A program made the translations under genes and the position numbers. From positions 80,922,925 through 80,986,924 of the forward strand of contig CM038225.1 of NCBI GenBank assembly GCA_021442155.1: a stretch of DNA of 64,000 bases, written 5' to 3'. The notes below the pieces were generated by a model that made no database searches, was not told where the DNA came from, and was given only the letters and a program-made list of their open reading frames with translations. This DNA comes from Cymbidium sinense. Its lineage: Eukaryota > Streptophyta > Magnoliopsida > Asparagales > Orchidaceae. Below, piece by piece: positions 1-11,296 of the stretch (position 1 is its first letter; every line of letters starts with the position of its first letter).

Positions 1-862
1 AAATATATTAAGTCACTTTAACATTTAATATTTTATTCTATATGAATTTCAATTAAGGAAGGAAGCGTTAAAGGAAAGAAAATTCAAAAGGAAACTACAA
101 GTTAAAGTGAGTAATTATGTTTTTACATTTATGGTAAAAATGTCTTTAAATTCTTGTGATAAACTGCATGTTATATGATTTTGACTTTTTCTTATACCAC
201 AAGTTGTGATGATTTTCCGGCTTCTTCATAAATTGTGATATAGTTTATGTTTCTTCATGTTGGATAATAATTTAAATGATAGATCATATTGCCACACCAT
301 CATGTTATAAAGTTAAGCGATTCTTGTTAGTTATGAATTAATGTGCATATCATAATTGTATCTTATGAATGTGCGTGTTGAAAGAGTTATATAGTCTTGG
401 AGGGGCCTTGATGTACGTGCGTAATGATGAAAAAGGGATGATTTTGACAAATGGTAATGGTAATGTCTGTCTTTGGATGAGTTTTGGTAAAGGTTTTGGC
501 GTGACTCAAGTGATAAATATAAAAGTAAAAGTTGATATGAAAAGTTTATGTATCTATCTCGTATGTTTGATTGTTTGAAAATTTCTTTTATGTACGTATG
601 ACAACAGCATCATCTTAGTTGTACCTTTGTTTATTATAATGTAAGCGTAATTCATTTGAATTAGATTCATTTGTTAGTTGTTTAAATTTTTTTTTAGGTA
701 ATTAAATTAAATGGCCGATGAAGGAAAATCGTATTTATCATGAGTAGAGACTCAGGAAGATAAATTGTTATGTCATTTGTGGATTGTAGTGACTCTTATA
801 TGATTGAAGATTTTATAAAAATTTTGAAGTGTTATGTAAGTTTTTCTTTCAGGTCCAAATGA
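1..862 (+). repeat. 5' LTR fragment of the Tekay/Del-like element
   Basis: Collinear with 4563-5487; for example the segment around 50-75 (aattaaggaaggaagcg) recurs near 4617. The copies differ by many substitutions and short indels, so the insertion is old. Similarity stops at about 862, shortly before the primer binding site. The upstream part of this LTR is outside the window. Confidence 0.85.
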
Positions 863-898
863 TACGTTGGTATTCAAGCTCCGGTAGAATTGTGAGAG

Positions 899-910
899 TG
901 GTATCAGAGT
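899..910 (+). other. Primer binding site, initiator tRNA-Met type
   Basis: The bases tggtatcagagt match 11 of 12 positions of the usual plant retrotransposon site complementary to the 3' end of initiator tRNA-Met (TGGTATCAGAGC). It lies about 37 bases after the end of detectable LTR similarity, as expected for minus-strand primer binding. Confidence 0.85.
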
Positions 911-959
911 TAGATTTTATATTTAGGGACATAAGTATGATCATAATCAAAGAGTCATT

Positions 960-3890
960 AGGAATATGATAAATTTTATGAAGAAATTTGATATGATTTT
1001 AGGAATGGATTGACTATCTAAATATTATGCTAGTATAGATTGTTGTAAAAAAAGATGGTCAAATTCAATATTTCTGGAGAAGAAGAATTCAAATTCGTGG
1101 GACATAAGGGAGTATTAGCTATGATGGTATCTTGCTTAAAAGTTGAAAGATCTTGTAAAGTATGAAGGTTTTCTTGCTCAAATTACCGTTGTTACTAAAG
1201 AAGTAAAGAAGTTAGAGGATATACCAGTAGTAAAGGAGTATCTAGAAATTTTTCTAGATGATTTATCAGGTTTACCTCCAGTTAGAGAGATAGATTTCTC
1301 TATTGATTTGATTCAAGGTGCAATACTTGTAGAAAAAGTACCATATAGAATGACGGTTAAAGAATTACAAGAGTTGAAGAATCAGTTACAATAATTATTA
1401 GAGAAGAGATTTATCAAGCCTAACACATCTCTTTGGGGAGCTCTTGTATTATTTGTGAAGAAGAAAGATGAGAGCTTAAGGTTATGCATAGATTATAAAG
1501 AGCTTAACAAACTCACATTGAAGAATAAATATCCCTTGCCAAGAATTGATGATTCTTTTGATCAATTAGAAGGAGCTTCAATATTTTCAAAGATTGATTT
1601 AAGATCAGGTTATCATCAGTTGAGAATCAAAGAAGAAGATATACCAAAGCGCATTGAGTACAAGGTATGGCATTATGAGTTTGTGGTGATGCCTTTTTGG
1701 TTCTTTGCTCAAGCTGTATTTATGGATCATGGAATAGAATCTTTAAACCATTTTAGATTCATTTGTGATTGTGTTCATAGATGATATTAATTTATTAGAG
1801 ATGAAGCGGAAACCATCTTCACATTATTTTCAAACTCGAAAGGAAATGAATTGTATGCAAAATTTTCAAAGTGTGAATTTTGGTTAAATAACATCATATT
1901 CTTGGGGCATGATTAGTAGTGAAGGGGTTTGATGGATCGAGTAAAGTTAAAGCGATAGAATGACCGGCCAACCATCGCGTAAGTTTCTTGGGGTTGTGAG
2001 GATATTACGAGATTCGTTGAAGGGTTTTCCGATTGCCATGCACCTCGGAAAGCTCAGTTTGAATGATTAGATCGGTGTGAAGAACTTTTAAAATTGTTTA
2101 ATGGCGCATGCATTAACTATTCCATCGAACGAAGGATTTCAAATTTATAATGATCGCATCATTAAGAGGCTTGGGATGTATCTTATGTAGAATGTAAGAG
2201 TGATTAACATCTTGAGCATGAAAAATCATAAAAGAATTATCCAACCCATGATCTAGAAGCTAGCGGGATTTTACATTAAATTTGGAGGTATTATTTATAT
2301 GGAGTAAGGTGTGAAGTTTTCGCTGATCATCAAAGCTTGAAATACATATTTACTCAGAAGGAGCTAAATTTAAGGCAAAGGAGATGGTTGAAACTCATTA
2401 AGGATTATGATTTGTATATTCAATATCATCTGGGGAAGGCAAATGTAGTTGCTGATGCTCTAAGTAGAAAAACATCTGGTAGTGTTTATTGGTTGATCTC
2501 TCAACAGGAGGAGTTGATTAAAGATTTTGAAAAATTAAAAATTTTAATTATTAAATCTGAGATGATCATCTTTTATTGTTAAATCAATATATCTGATCAA
2601 ATTTGAAAAAACGATCTGAGATCTTTCTTGAGATGATGACTTTAAAATTTTAGATTTGGTAAAAGTAAATGAAGATTTTGAAATCGATGAAGAGGATTAC
2701 TAAAGTATCATGTGAGTTTGCATTCCGGATGTGGGAGATTTGAGGAAAGATATCTACGTGCATATTCTAATTATACAATTCATGACAAGAAAATGTATCA
2801 AGATCTTAAAGAAATATTTTGGTGGTCAGGAATGAAAAGAAGTGTAGCTGAATTTATCTATAAGTGTCAATCATGTCAGATGGTTAATGAACGTGAAGCA
2901 AGTAAACTTTACATCCCTCGCTAATACAGTGGAAATAGAATGATATTCTATGGATTTGTGGTTGGCTGATCCGGAAGAGGCTACGATCTTTTGGGTTATT
3001 ATTGATAGGTTGACTAAATCCCACTTAAATCAACTGACAATCGATCTTATTGAAAAGAAAGTATGTTGATGAAATCGTGAAGTTACATGGTGCCAAAATT
3101 TATAGTGTCGGCGAGATGGTAGATTACATCTAGGCTGTGGAGAAAATTCAAGAAGTTTTAGCCGCGAAGCTTACTTTCGATCTTCATTCATCCTCAAATG
3201 GCCAGTTAGAAAACAATTCAAACAAGATTTCTTGACTTTGTATCCTTGATTTTGGAGGAAATTGAAAAATTCATTTCTTTGATTGAGTTTCTTTTCAATA
3301 CTTTCAAACAAATATTGATATGACTCCCTATAAAGCATTGTATGGAAGGAAATGCAAAACACCGCTTTGTTGGGTGGAGACAGGTGAAAGAAGAATCATT
3401 GGTGCAGATGTAGTAGATAAAGCCACTGAAAAGATCCGATTGATTCTGGCGATTAAAACATTGATAAGTAGAGAAAATATTATGATGCTAAACATCGAGA
3501 GTTTGAAGTGAGATAATTTGTATTTCTTAAAGTCGACCATGAAAGGTATAAAATGATTTGACAAAGTTGGAAAGTTGAGCGTTATATTGGTATATGAAAT
3601 CTTGGAAAGAATGAGAAAGTGGCTTATAGGGTTTTACCTTCTCACGCACGAGGAGTCGATGTGTTCATATACTCTTCAAAAAATATAATCGATGAAGCAA
3701 CAAAATTATTAGATTTGATATTCAACCGATCTCACATTTGTGGAGAGCCGAAAAAATTATAGATTATGATATTAAGCATCTCGTGAATAAATTTCATTTA
3801 TTGTCTTGTGGAAACATGGATCAGTCGAAGCGGCATGGGAGAACGAATCAGAAATGCGAGGACTTTATCCTCAATTGTTTAATTAAAGAT
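960..3890 (+). pseudogene. Broken pol polyprotein of the Tekay/Del-like element
   Basis: Translation in shifting frames gives a protease end (ILGMDWLSKY, about 990-1020), then RT from about 1143 to 1790 with an in-frame stop at 1392-1394. RT shows [20 protein letters not shown] and [13 protein letters not shown]; the YxDD catalytic region is lost in a frameshifted stretch after 1770. RNase H remains at about 2308-2480 ([11 protein letters not shown], ending VVADALSRK). The integrase zinc-binding region lies at 2700-2924 (C-x2-C in KCQSCQM), followed by a poor core and the MTPYKALYGRKCKTPLCW block at 3320-3375. A chromodomain-like tail (LWKHGSVEAAWE) sits at 3806-3885. A working pol would make DNA from element RNA and integrate it; this copy cannot. 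Confidence 0.85.
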
Positions 3891-3933
3891 ATGTTTATTT
3901 CTATTAATATTTAATTTGAGGATGAAATTTTAT

Positions 3934-3943
3934 AAGAGGAGAG
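3934..3943 (+). other. Polypurine tract before 3' LTR
   Basis: Purine run aagaggagag directly follows the end of pol (tttgaggatgaaattttat), the usual place and context for the plus-strand primer in this family. The 3' LTR is taken to start just after it, although a clear TG start is not visible. Confidence 0.65.
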
Positions 3944-3945
3944 AT

Positions 3946-5366
3946 TATATAGGAAAAAAAAAAAAAAAATAATAAAGCTAGCGGTTGATTGGAAAAGAGA
4001 AAATGAAAGCGAGGGTTGTAGCGAAAGCGAGAGGAGACTCACTGCGTGCCTACCGAAGTCTTCGTGTCGTCGGCCAAGGAAGAAGAAGGAGAGGCTAATG
4101 TGTCGTCAGTAGGAAGAAGAGGAACCCAGCGTTGTGTCGTCGTGGAAAACGGGTGAGGGCGAATATCGCGTCTTGTCTTAGGGTAAAACTCAAAATCGAG
4201 AGGTATTAAGTAAATATAAGTATATGTTTATTTGAAAATTTATTTAATGTTATTAGCTTTGATTTAATGTTATTTCAAGTTTATTTTAGGGTTTATAATG
4301 TTGACTTAGGGTTTATAGATTTCAGCCAGAAATATAAATTGGGAATATGTATGATGAATCAAAGTTAAGTAATTTAAGTATTAAACCCTCACATATGAAA
4401 ATGATTGCAAATTTAATAAAATTTTAAACCTATGCTAAGTTATATTATCGTTAATTAGATTAAAATCATTTTAAGGGAAATGCTAAACACTAAATGAAAA
4501 TAAAAATTTATCTATAGTATGTTAATTAAATTAGAATCATTTTAAGGGGTATGATAATCATTTAATGAAATATATTAAGTCACTTTAACACTTAATATTT
4601 TATTCCATATGAATTTCAATTAAGGAAGGAAGCGCTAAAGGAAAGAAGATTCAAGAGGAAACTACAAGTTAAAGTGGGTAATTATGTTCTTATATTTATG
4701 GTAAAAATGTCTTTAAATTCTTGTGATGAGACGTGTTATATGATTTTGACTTTTTTTTGCATACAAAGTTGTAATGATTTTCGCTTCTTCATAAATTGTG
4801 ATATAGTTTATTCCACGTGTTGGATAATTACTGAATCTTGATCATATTCGCCATCACGTTATAAAGTTAAGCGATTCGTTAGTTATGAATTAATATGCGT
4901 ATGCGTAATTGTATCTTATGAATGTGGATGTTGAAAGTGAAGTTATTCAGGTATTGTTTGGTTACACATATACGTGCGTGTAATGATGAAAAAGTGATGA
5001 TTTGAAATGGTAATGGTAATATTCTTTGTCCTTTGGATGAGTATTAGTAAAGGTTTTGACGGTGACTCAAAGACGGGTGATAAATGTAAAGTAAAGTTCA
5101 TATGAAAAGTTTATGTATACCTACATATGTTTGATTGTTTGAACAAATTTCTTGTACGTGCGACAACAAAATCGCATCTTAGTTTACCTTCTTCTTATAG
5201 TGTAACATAATTCTCAATTATATTTATTTGTTAGTTCTTAAATTTTTTTGCGAAATCACAATTAAATCGATAGAAGGAAGTATGTTTATCGTCGTAGAGG
5301 ATTTCGCGAGATAGTAATTATGTCGATTATGTTGAGTTATGTTTAAAGTGTATTTCACGAACTTTG

Positions 5367-5403
<37 letters not shown>

Positions 5404-5487
5404 GTTATATGTCATTTGTAGTGACTCTTATATGATTGGAGATTTTATAAAAAAAAAATGTAAGTTTTTTTTTTATCCGTCCAAATA
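3946..5487 (+). repeat. 3' LTR of the Tekay/Del-like element
   Basis: The second half (4563-5487) matches the LTR fragment at the window start; the first half has no partner because the left LTR is truncated by the window edge. It contains an (AT)n run near its end. The end point is where similarity with 842-862 stops (gtccaaat). A different gypsy sequence begins immediately after. Confidence 0.75.
5370..5401. repeat. (AT)n microsatellite
   Basis: An uninterrupted AT run inside the 3' LTR, absent from the matching place in the 5' LTR, so it expanded after insertion. Confidence 0.9.
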
Positions 5488-5499
5488 AATCTTCGCTTC

Positions 5500-6795
5500 T
5501 TAGTAGGGTCATGACATACAAGACCTTATTAGAAATATTAAGGTGCAAGTCCTGATTGATAGTGGGTCAACCTATAATTTTATTCATTCCAAGTTGGCTA
5601 AATTCTTGGAATATATAGTAACACCTTCAAACTTCTTAAAGGTTTTAGTATAAAATGGGGAAACACTTCAGTGCTCAGGACTATGTTCTCAAATTCTAAT
5701 TAAAGTACAAGGCTGTACATTTGTGATATATTATTATCTCTTGCCAATACAAGAAGCATGTGGTATTAGGAGTACAATGGCTAGAGTAACTTGGTGAATG
5801 CATAATAGATTACAAGAAACTGATAATAAAATTCATATGGCATGAAACATTAATACAATTACAAGGAGAGACAACATCAAACCTAAATAACATTACCTTA
5901 CATCAGTTCACCAAACTAAGGGATAAGGTAGCAATTTTCTCTTATTTTCATATAAGGAAAGTTTCTTCGAATACAATCAGTTCACCCAGTTGGTCAGAGG
6001 ATCTACCTGAAAGCATCCAGGAAGTATTATAAAGATATCAAGAATTATTCTAACTACCAGCAGAGTTATTGCGAAAAGGGAGGTTGATCATCACATCAAT
6101 CTTTTTCCAAGGTCTCAACCGGTTAAGGTAAAACTATATCGATACCCTTATTTTCAAAAAACATAAATTGAAAAGTTGGTCAAAGAAATATTAGAGACAA
6201 ACATTATAAGAGAAATTACAAGCCCTTTCTCTTCACCCGTTCTTTTAGTAAAAAAAAAAGATAGGACTTGGCATTTTTGCATTGATTACAGAGCATTGAA
6301 CAAGACCACTAATCCAGACCATTTTCCAATACCAACACCAACACCAGAGTTAATGGATGAATTGCACAGGACAGTTTTCTTCTCCAAATTGGATTTACAT
6401 TCATGATATCATTAAATAAGAATAGCTGAAGAAGACATACAGAAGACAACTTTTATGACTCATGAGGACATTATGAATTTATAGCAATGCCATTCGGGTT
6501 GACAAATGCACCAGTCACATTTCAGGAAATGATGAACAATATTCTGCGACCTTTTCTACGCAAATTTGTATAAGTGTTTTTCGATAACATCTTAATATAT
6601 AGCCCATCAGTAGAGAATCATTGAATTCATTTGCAATCGATACTAGAAATATTAAAGTCACACGCCTTATTCATCAAGCCAACAAAATGTGAGTTTATGC
6701 AAAAGAGAATTGAATACTTAAGACATCATTTTTGCCTAAGGACTATCAGTGGACAAAAAAAAGTTTGACGCAGTACAAATTAGAAAAGTGCAAAA
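5500..6795 (+). pseudogene. Second Ty3/gypsy pol fragment (protease and RT)
   Basis: A protease with the active-site text VLIDSGSTYNFIH lies at about 5536-5590 and ends VVLGVQWLE near 5760-5787. RT begins near 6176 ([33 protein letters not shown]) and continues through FSKLDLHS to a degraded palm region (NILIYSP, about 6588-6606) and thumb start (KCEFMQKRIEYL, about 6688-6723). Several stops and frame changes make it non-functional. It starts directly at the end of the previous element's 3' LTR and stops near 6795 with no RNase H or integrase, so it is probably the disrupted host element of a nested insertion, later truncated. It differs in sequence from the first element, so it is another family. 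Confidence 0.8.
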
Positions 6796-7890
6796 AATCA
6801 TGATCAGTTTGAATTCAAATTTGAACTAATTTATATTAATTCAAATTAAATTAAATTAAATCAAATGAAGCACATGAGGGGCCAGCCAAATCATGTTTTA
6901 TTTGATGAAACAATTTTAGTAATAAATTAAGATAATATGCACTTTGAAAATCAAAATATTCAAATTCACAATTCCAATTTGAAATTTAAAATTCATTAAA
7001 TGAGAGAAAATGATATGCCACTAAATTAAATAAATCACATTAAATGTCTTGTTCAAAATCATTAAAAAAATGACTAAATATTAAAATAATAAAAACCAAA
7101 TACAATTATTGATGTGAGAGAAAAAAAAAGGATAGGAGAGAGAAAAATGATAATTTAATAAACAAGTCATGTCACATGCTAAAATAAACAGATAAAAATT
7201 AATTTAAGCATGAAAATTAATTAATAAAGTGATAAATACACTAAATTTTATTTTAGAAGCAACGGATAAGGCTTAAATAAATGCAAGTAGTCAAATTATC
7301 TGAAAAGGATAATTTAATGAATATTGGATAAATCATGCAAATTAAATATGACAAAAATATTTAAAAATCAAAATAAATTGTATGAGAATGTTTTAGCAAT
7401 TATTTTTATATTTATGAGCTCTTAATTGTCTTATTTTATAATCCATAGAAAAATTCTCAAACTGTCATAGTTTAAGCTGAATTGATTTTCCAAATTTAGC
7501 TAAGCAAGCTGAGTCTAGTGAATTTTCTAAAATATTTAAAAATAAATTATTAGTATCCTCCAATCATATGTTTGTTATCATCAAAATCAAATAATTATAA
7601 TGGGATTCATGAAGTTGACATTAGATGGTTGGATGCCTTAAGCAAAAGATAGGAAAAAAATGTATCCGATGAAGGTTTGAAGATGTAAATTCTAGGCACA
7701 CCATTCCAAATTTTCCATAGGAATCTAGTTGCTTCATCCGATAGACTATGTTTTAGCCTTCTCTTCTTGATTCCATAGAAATTCAGGGCTATGTACCTAT
7801 GCTTTTAATAAGCTAAATTTAAGATAACCAAGATAATATACAGGTGAATGTTTTAAGAAAAAAAATAGGATGAAAAATCTGTTCAATGAA
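6796..7890. other. AT-rich non-coding stretch
   Basis: No open reading frame of note. The beginning is rich in short aattcaaatt and aaattaaatt words (about 6810-6990). I see no recognisable family; it may be a decayed LTR or old intergenic DNA. Confidence 0.5.
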
Positions 7891-7899
7891 AGATTGAAG

Positions 7900-8065
7900 A
7901 TGAACTAATAAGGTGGGAGGATAAAATTAAGTTCAAGGGATTAGGAAGAAAACAATAGTGATTTGGATAGAAGTTGTGCAAAAAGATTTGAATAAATTAG
8001 GTTACTAGGAACTAATGGATCAATCAACCCCAACTAGTTGGAATAAGGATAGTAAAGATGACAAT
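7900..8065 (+). mobile_element. 3' tail of a truncated RTE-type LINE
   Basis: Reading forward gives a weak C-terminal text including VVQKDLNKLGY. It is followed by caaccccaactagttgg-aataagg and a short repeat ending rich in gatgacaatgatg. Plant RTE LINEs end with a very similar accccaact(a/t)gttgggataagg stretch and a short tandem tail (recalled from family knowledge). Stops interrupt the frame. Only the last 150 or so bases are recognisable; the upstream limit is uncertain. Confidence 0.5.
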
Positions 8066-11000
8066 GATGTCACAAGCAAGTTTGGTAATCTTAGAAATAC
8101 TGTCCTATTTCCATCCAAATTCTAGCATAAGAAGTTTTGACTTCAGATGGAAACTGTAAACTAACATTATTCCTTTTTTAAAAGGTTCTTGATGAGAGCT
8201 TAATGCATTGAGTATACATTCTAATGGATGCTTTACTATTATGCCAGTAGCAATGGGATTGCTTTGATTTGATATATATAGATAGACAGAGACCTGATTT
8301 TTAATTTGATGGCGTTCAATAGTAATGGAACAATTTCTTTGTCCTTTTGCTGCCTCTAGAATTGTTACATCTAAATATAGAATTCCATTATTTTAATATA
8401 AATAGCTATAGGGTGCTTTCAATTGATTGGATTTACGACAACACTCTTTTTTTGCCAAATTTAGCTATAATTACTTTAGCATGTTTGATTATGGCTGTAT
8501 AATTACTGCTTCATATTTTTTGCAATTACGTAATATTGCTATAAATCTTTGTATTTAGGAGTACAGTTGTAGGTTTCTTATTTTGCTAAATTTGATTGAT
8601 GTATGGCTGTAATGTAGACTTGTATCATGCCATATTTGCTTATATAATCAAGAGAACTCTCGGATGAGAGCCAGCAACACTTCTTCCTTTGTCTTGAACA
8701 TCCCATTCTCACTGAATAGCGCATCTACCTTTTTATCCGGATGACTCTTTGCCTTACGTTTGTCATAGCTTAACCATATTCTCAATTCCCTTGCCGCCCC
8801 ATGTAATTATTTTCATGCTAACATGTCTCTCTTCTTTGTAATCGTTAAAAAAAGAAGTAACTGGTCATTTTTGGACTTCTGTGACTCAAAATTAAAAATA
8901 AGGTATATGACTGAAAACTAGTTTAGGTGACAATTAAGAAAATATTTGAACAGCGAGACGATGTGTTGCCAGTAACTGGGCTGATAGGCTAATTGATACT
9001 ACGTGAGAAGGAATAACCTTTAGCTGAGAATAGCACTTGATTAGAAGACAGTAACTTTGCTTCCAAATTGTCTGGATCATGTTGTTTGATCGAATGATAC
9101 ATGCCACTTCAGCTAGCTGTGGCCAACATTTAAATAACCGTGAGAGAATAGACATCCAACACATTCTTTTTTTTGAACAACTGGGCTAAACAAACGTAAA
9201 TGTGAGTAATAGACAGCAAAATACTGTTGGAAAATTTAGTCCTAAATTCAGTTGGTTGCAGCCTCTCCCTTCTCTTACCAAGAACTTACCGGATATAGTA
9301 CAAGAAAAATTCGGTAGACCTTTTATCGAGACTTCACCATAAGAAAATTTTGTGTGAAAGTGACAACACCTCACCTGGATATTTCATTTGAGGATTGGAT
9401 TACTATAATAATCGTACAAAAAAAAAAAAAATGGAGAGGTCAGATATATGATTTCTTTTATAGCCGAACATCATTTTCTTACATAATTCAAAACATAATA
9501 AGATGCCACAACCCTTGATCAGTGGTAATACACGAGTTGAAGATGCTTAGTACTAAAATTGGATTTCTGCTTATTAAAAGACAGCCAGGCACTATATGTC
9601 ATCCTCATTTTTCTAGTTGTCAGATCCTTAGTTAAACACAACAAGACACTAAAAATTATTCTTCAATTTTGGCTTTACCAAGCCAGATTACACTCTTTCC
9701 ATCTGCTTATTTGTAGGAGTATCTGCAATCATTTTATTGAAGTGAAAGTTTTTTATTTTTAATGACTTGCATTGAAGGCTTTGGAAAGTGTTAAAATATT
9801 TTCTGGAACACAAAAACCAGATGGCTTATAGACATGGAAAAGAATGAGTAACCTTGCATTTCATTTTCTATTGAAGGGCTTCTTGTTGTCAAGTTAGTTG
9901 TATTAAACCAATGCATCGTAGTTAGCAGTGCTACTTCAGATATGATCATGTCCTCAAGTTCCTGATAAAATATAAGAATCTGGTTAGAATTATTGTTCTT
10001 CATTAATCAAAATTAGGTATTTAAGTCTGATACTTAATATCGTTGATCATGATGATTTTATAAATGTTTTTCCTATATCACCATTTCATGGTCTTTCTAT
10101 GCTCCAGCTTATTTGCTTCCAAAAAAATTTATGTATAGGCTTTCAAGTAAACTAGTATGCTTGATAAATCGTTTGATTCTTATTCATATAAATCTCATTT
10201 CAATATTTGAATTAAGATCTCAAGCTAAGATGCAATGTGCCACTATTAGAACAAGTGACTTAATGAATTAGTAGAGCTAACAATCTACACATGCCTCTAT
10301 ACTTGTTGATCCAGTTATGAGATTAAAGTTATGATTTGTTCTATTTTGATCTTTCTTGGAAATTACATAACTTCAATTTTGGTGAGACCATTGAATTAGG
10401 CATGATTCAACAAAAACCCACCCCTTTTTAATCAATCCAAAGGTTTATTAATTTTTTTTATGTTACATAAATTTGCTAAAGACCTTAAATCATGATGTAG
10501 ATGCTAAACCTCAATTTTCTCTGAGATTATATTATTTTATTTAAATTATAATCAAATTCATGTTTCTCATGGAATGATTTAGATTTTCAAAATGAAGATT
10601 TAATAAATAAAAAATTGAAAGAAACTCAAACTTTCTTTGATATTATCTTCTATTCACCTTTTTTCTTGTCACACCTCTGATCTGGAAGTTGATATATTTC
10701 AAATACCTGATGAAGAAATATAAAATCTTATTTTGTACTCTGAAGAGGAAGTTTATACACAAATAATTGTAAATATGATATTCTAATATAAACTGAAGGG
10801 ATAATTAATATTTTATTAAACCAATAAAACTTATAACATTAGTATAACAAGACAATAGAATAACATTGAAAGAAAAGTAAAACTATCTAAATCCAATAAA
10901 AGGCCAAATAAAAGTAATATATAAACTTAAAATATCTAAATAATTTTAATGCTAAAAAAGATGCTCTTGTGGTGAGGTCCTCTAAGTAATTGAGTAAAAC

Positions 11001-11103
11001 AAATTAAAAGGAGAATTTAGATGAAAAAGTTTGACGAACCAACACCAGCAACCAATCATTAATTATTAAATTATAAACGATATGATAGTGTGCATGGTAA
11101 AGA
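8066..11103. other. AT-rich intergenic stretch, no supported gene
   Basis: Reading frames here stay below about 80 codons and show no domain. The piece at about 8440-8680 has the feel of a Ty1/copia-type LTR end (short gtatggctgtaatgtag-like text then a caagagaactctc tail), but I cannot find a partner LTR or a primer binding site, so I do not call it. Confidence 0.5.
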
Positions 11104-11113
11104 GGCACAAGTA

Positions 11114-11286
11114 GGGGCGGAACTAGGTACAGTTGAGGGGTGTCAATTATCCTCTTAAACTATATAATTTCTCTTATATGAGGTAGTCGATTAGTCATTT
11201 ATCCATCTTAAAAATTAATTCTGCCATCCACTTTTGCCTTAATATAGAAATTTGCTTCCTAAGAGTAGAGGTTAGTTTTGCCCCAA
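11114..11286. mobile_element. 173-bp MITE, probably Mutator-like
   Basis: The element is flanked by a perfect 10-bp direct repeat, ggcacaagta, at 11104-11113 and 11287-11296. Its ends are imperfect inverted repeats: ggggcggaactaggt at the left against ggggcaaaactaacc read backwards from the right (about 11 of 15 matching). A 9-11-bp target duplication with short non-coding length fits a non-autonomous Mutator-like element. It has no coding capacity. Confidence 0.65.
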
Positions 11287-11296
11287 GGCACAAGTA

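Larger units (their letters stand above)
1..5487 (+). mobile_element. Decayed Ty3/gypsy chromovirus (Tekay/Del-like), 5' end beyond window
   Basis: The first 860 bases are repeated near 4563-5487, so the two blocks are read as the 5' and 3' LTRs of one element. Between them, in order, come a tRNA-Met-type primer binding site, protease tail, reverse transcriptase, RNase H, integrase with its zinc-binding N-terminus, a chromodomain-like C-terminus and a polypurine tract. This is the domain order of Ty3/gypsy chromoviruses, and the RT text ([21 protein letters not shown]) resembles the Tekay/Del lineage. Every domain is cut by stops and frameshifts, so the copy is dead. The left LTR start lies outside the window, so its target duplication cannot be checked. 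Lineage is from memory of family motifs. Confidence 0.85.

Noticed and set aside
8440..8680. Solo Ty1/copia LTR
   Set aside because: Only a general resemblance; no TG...CA boundaries with matching flanks were found.
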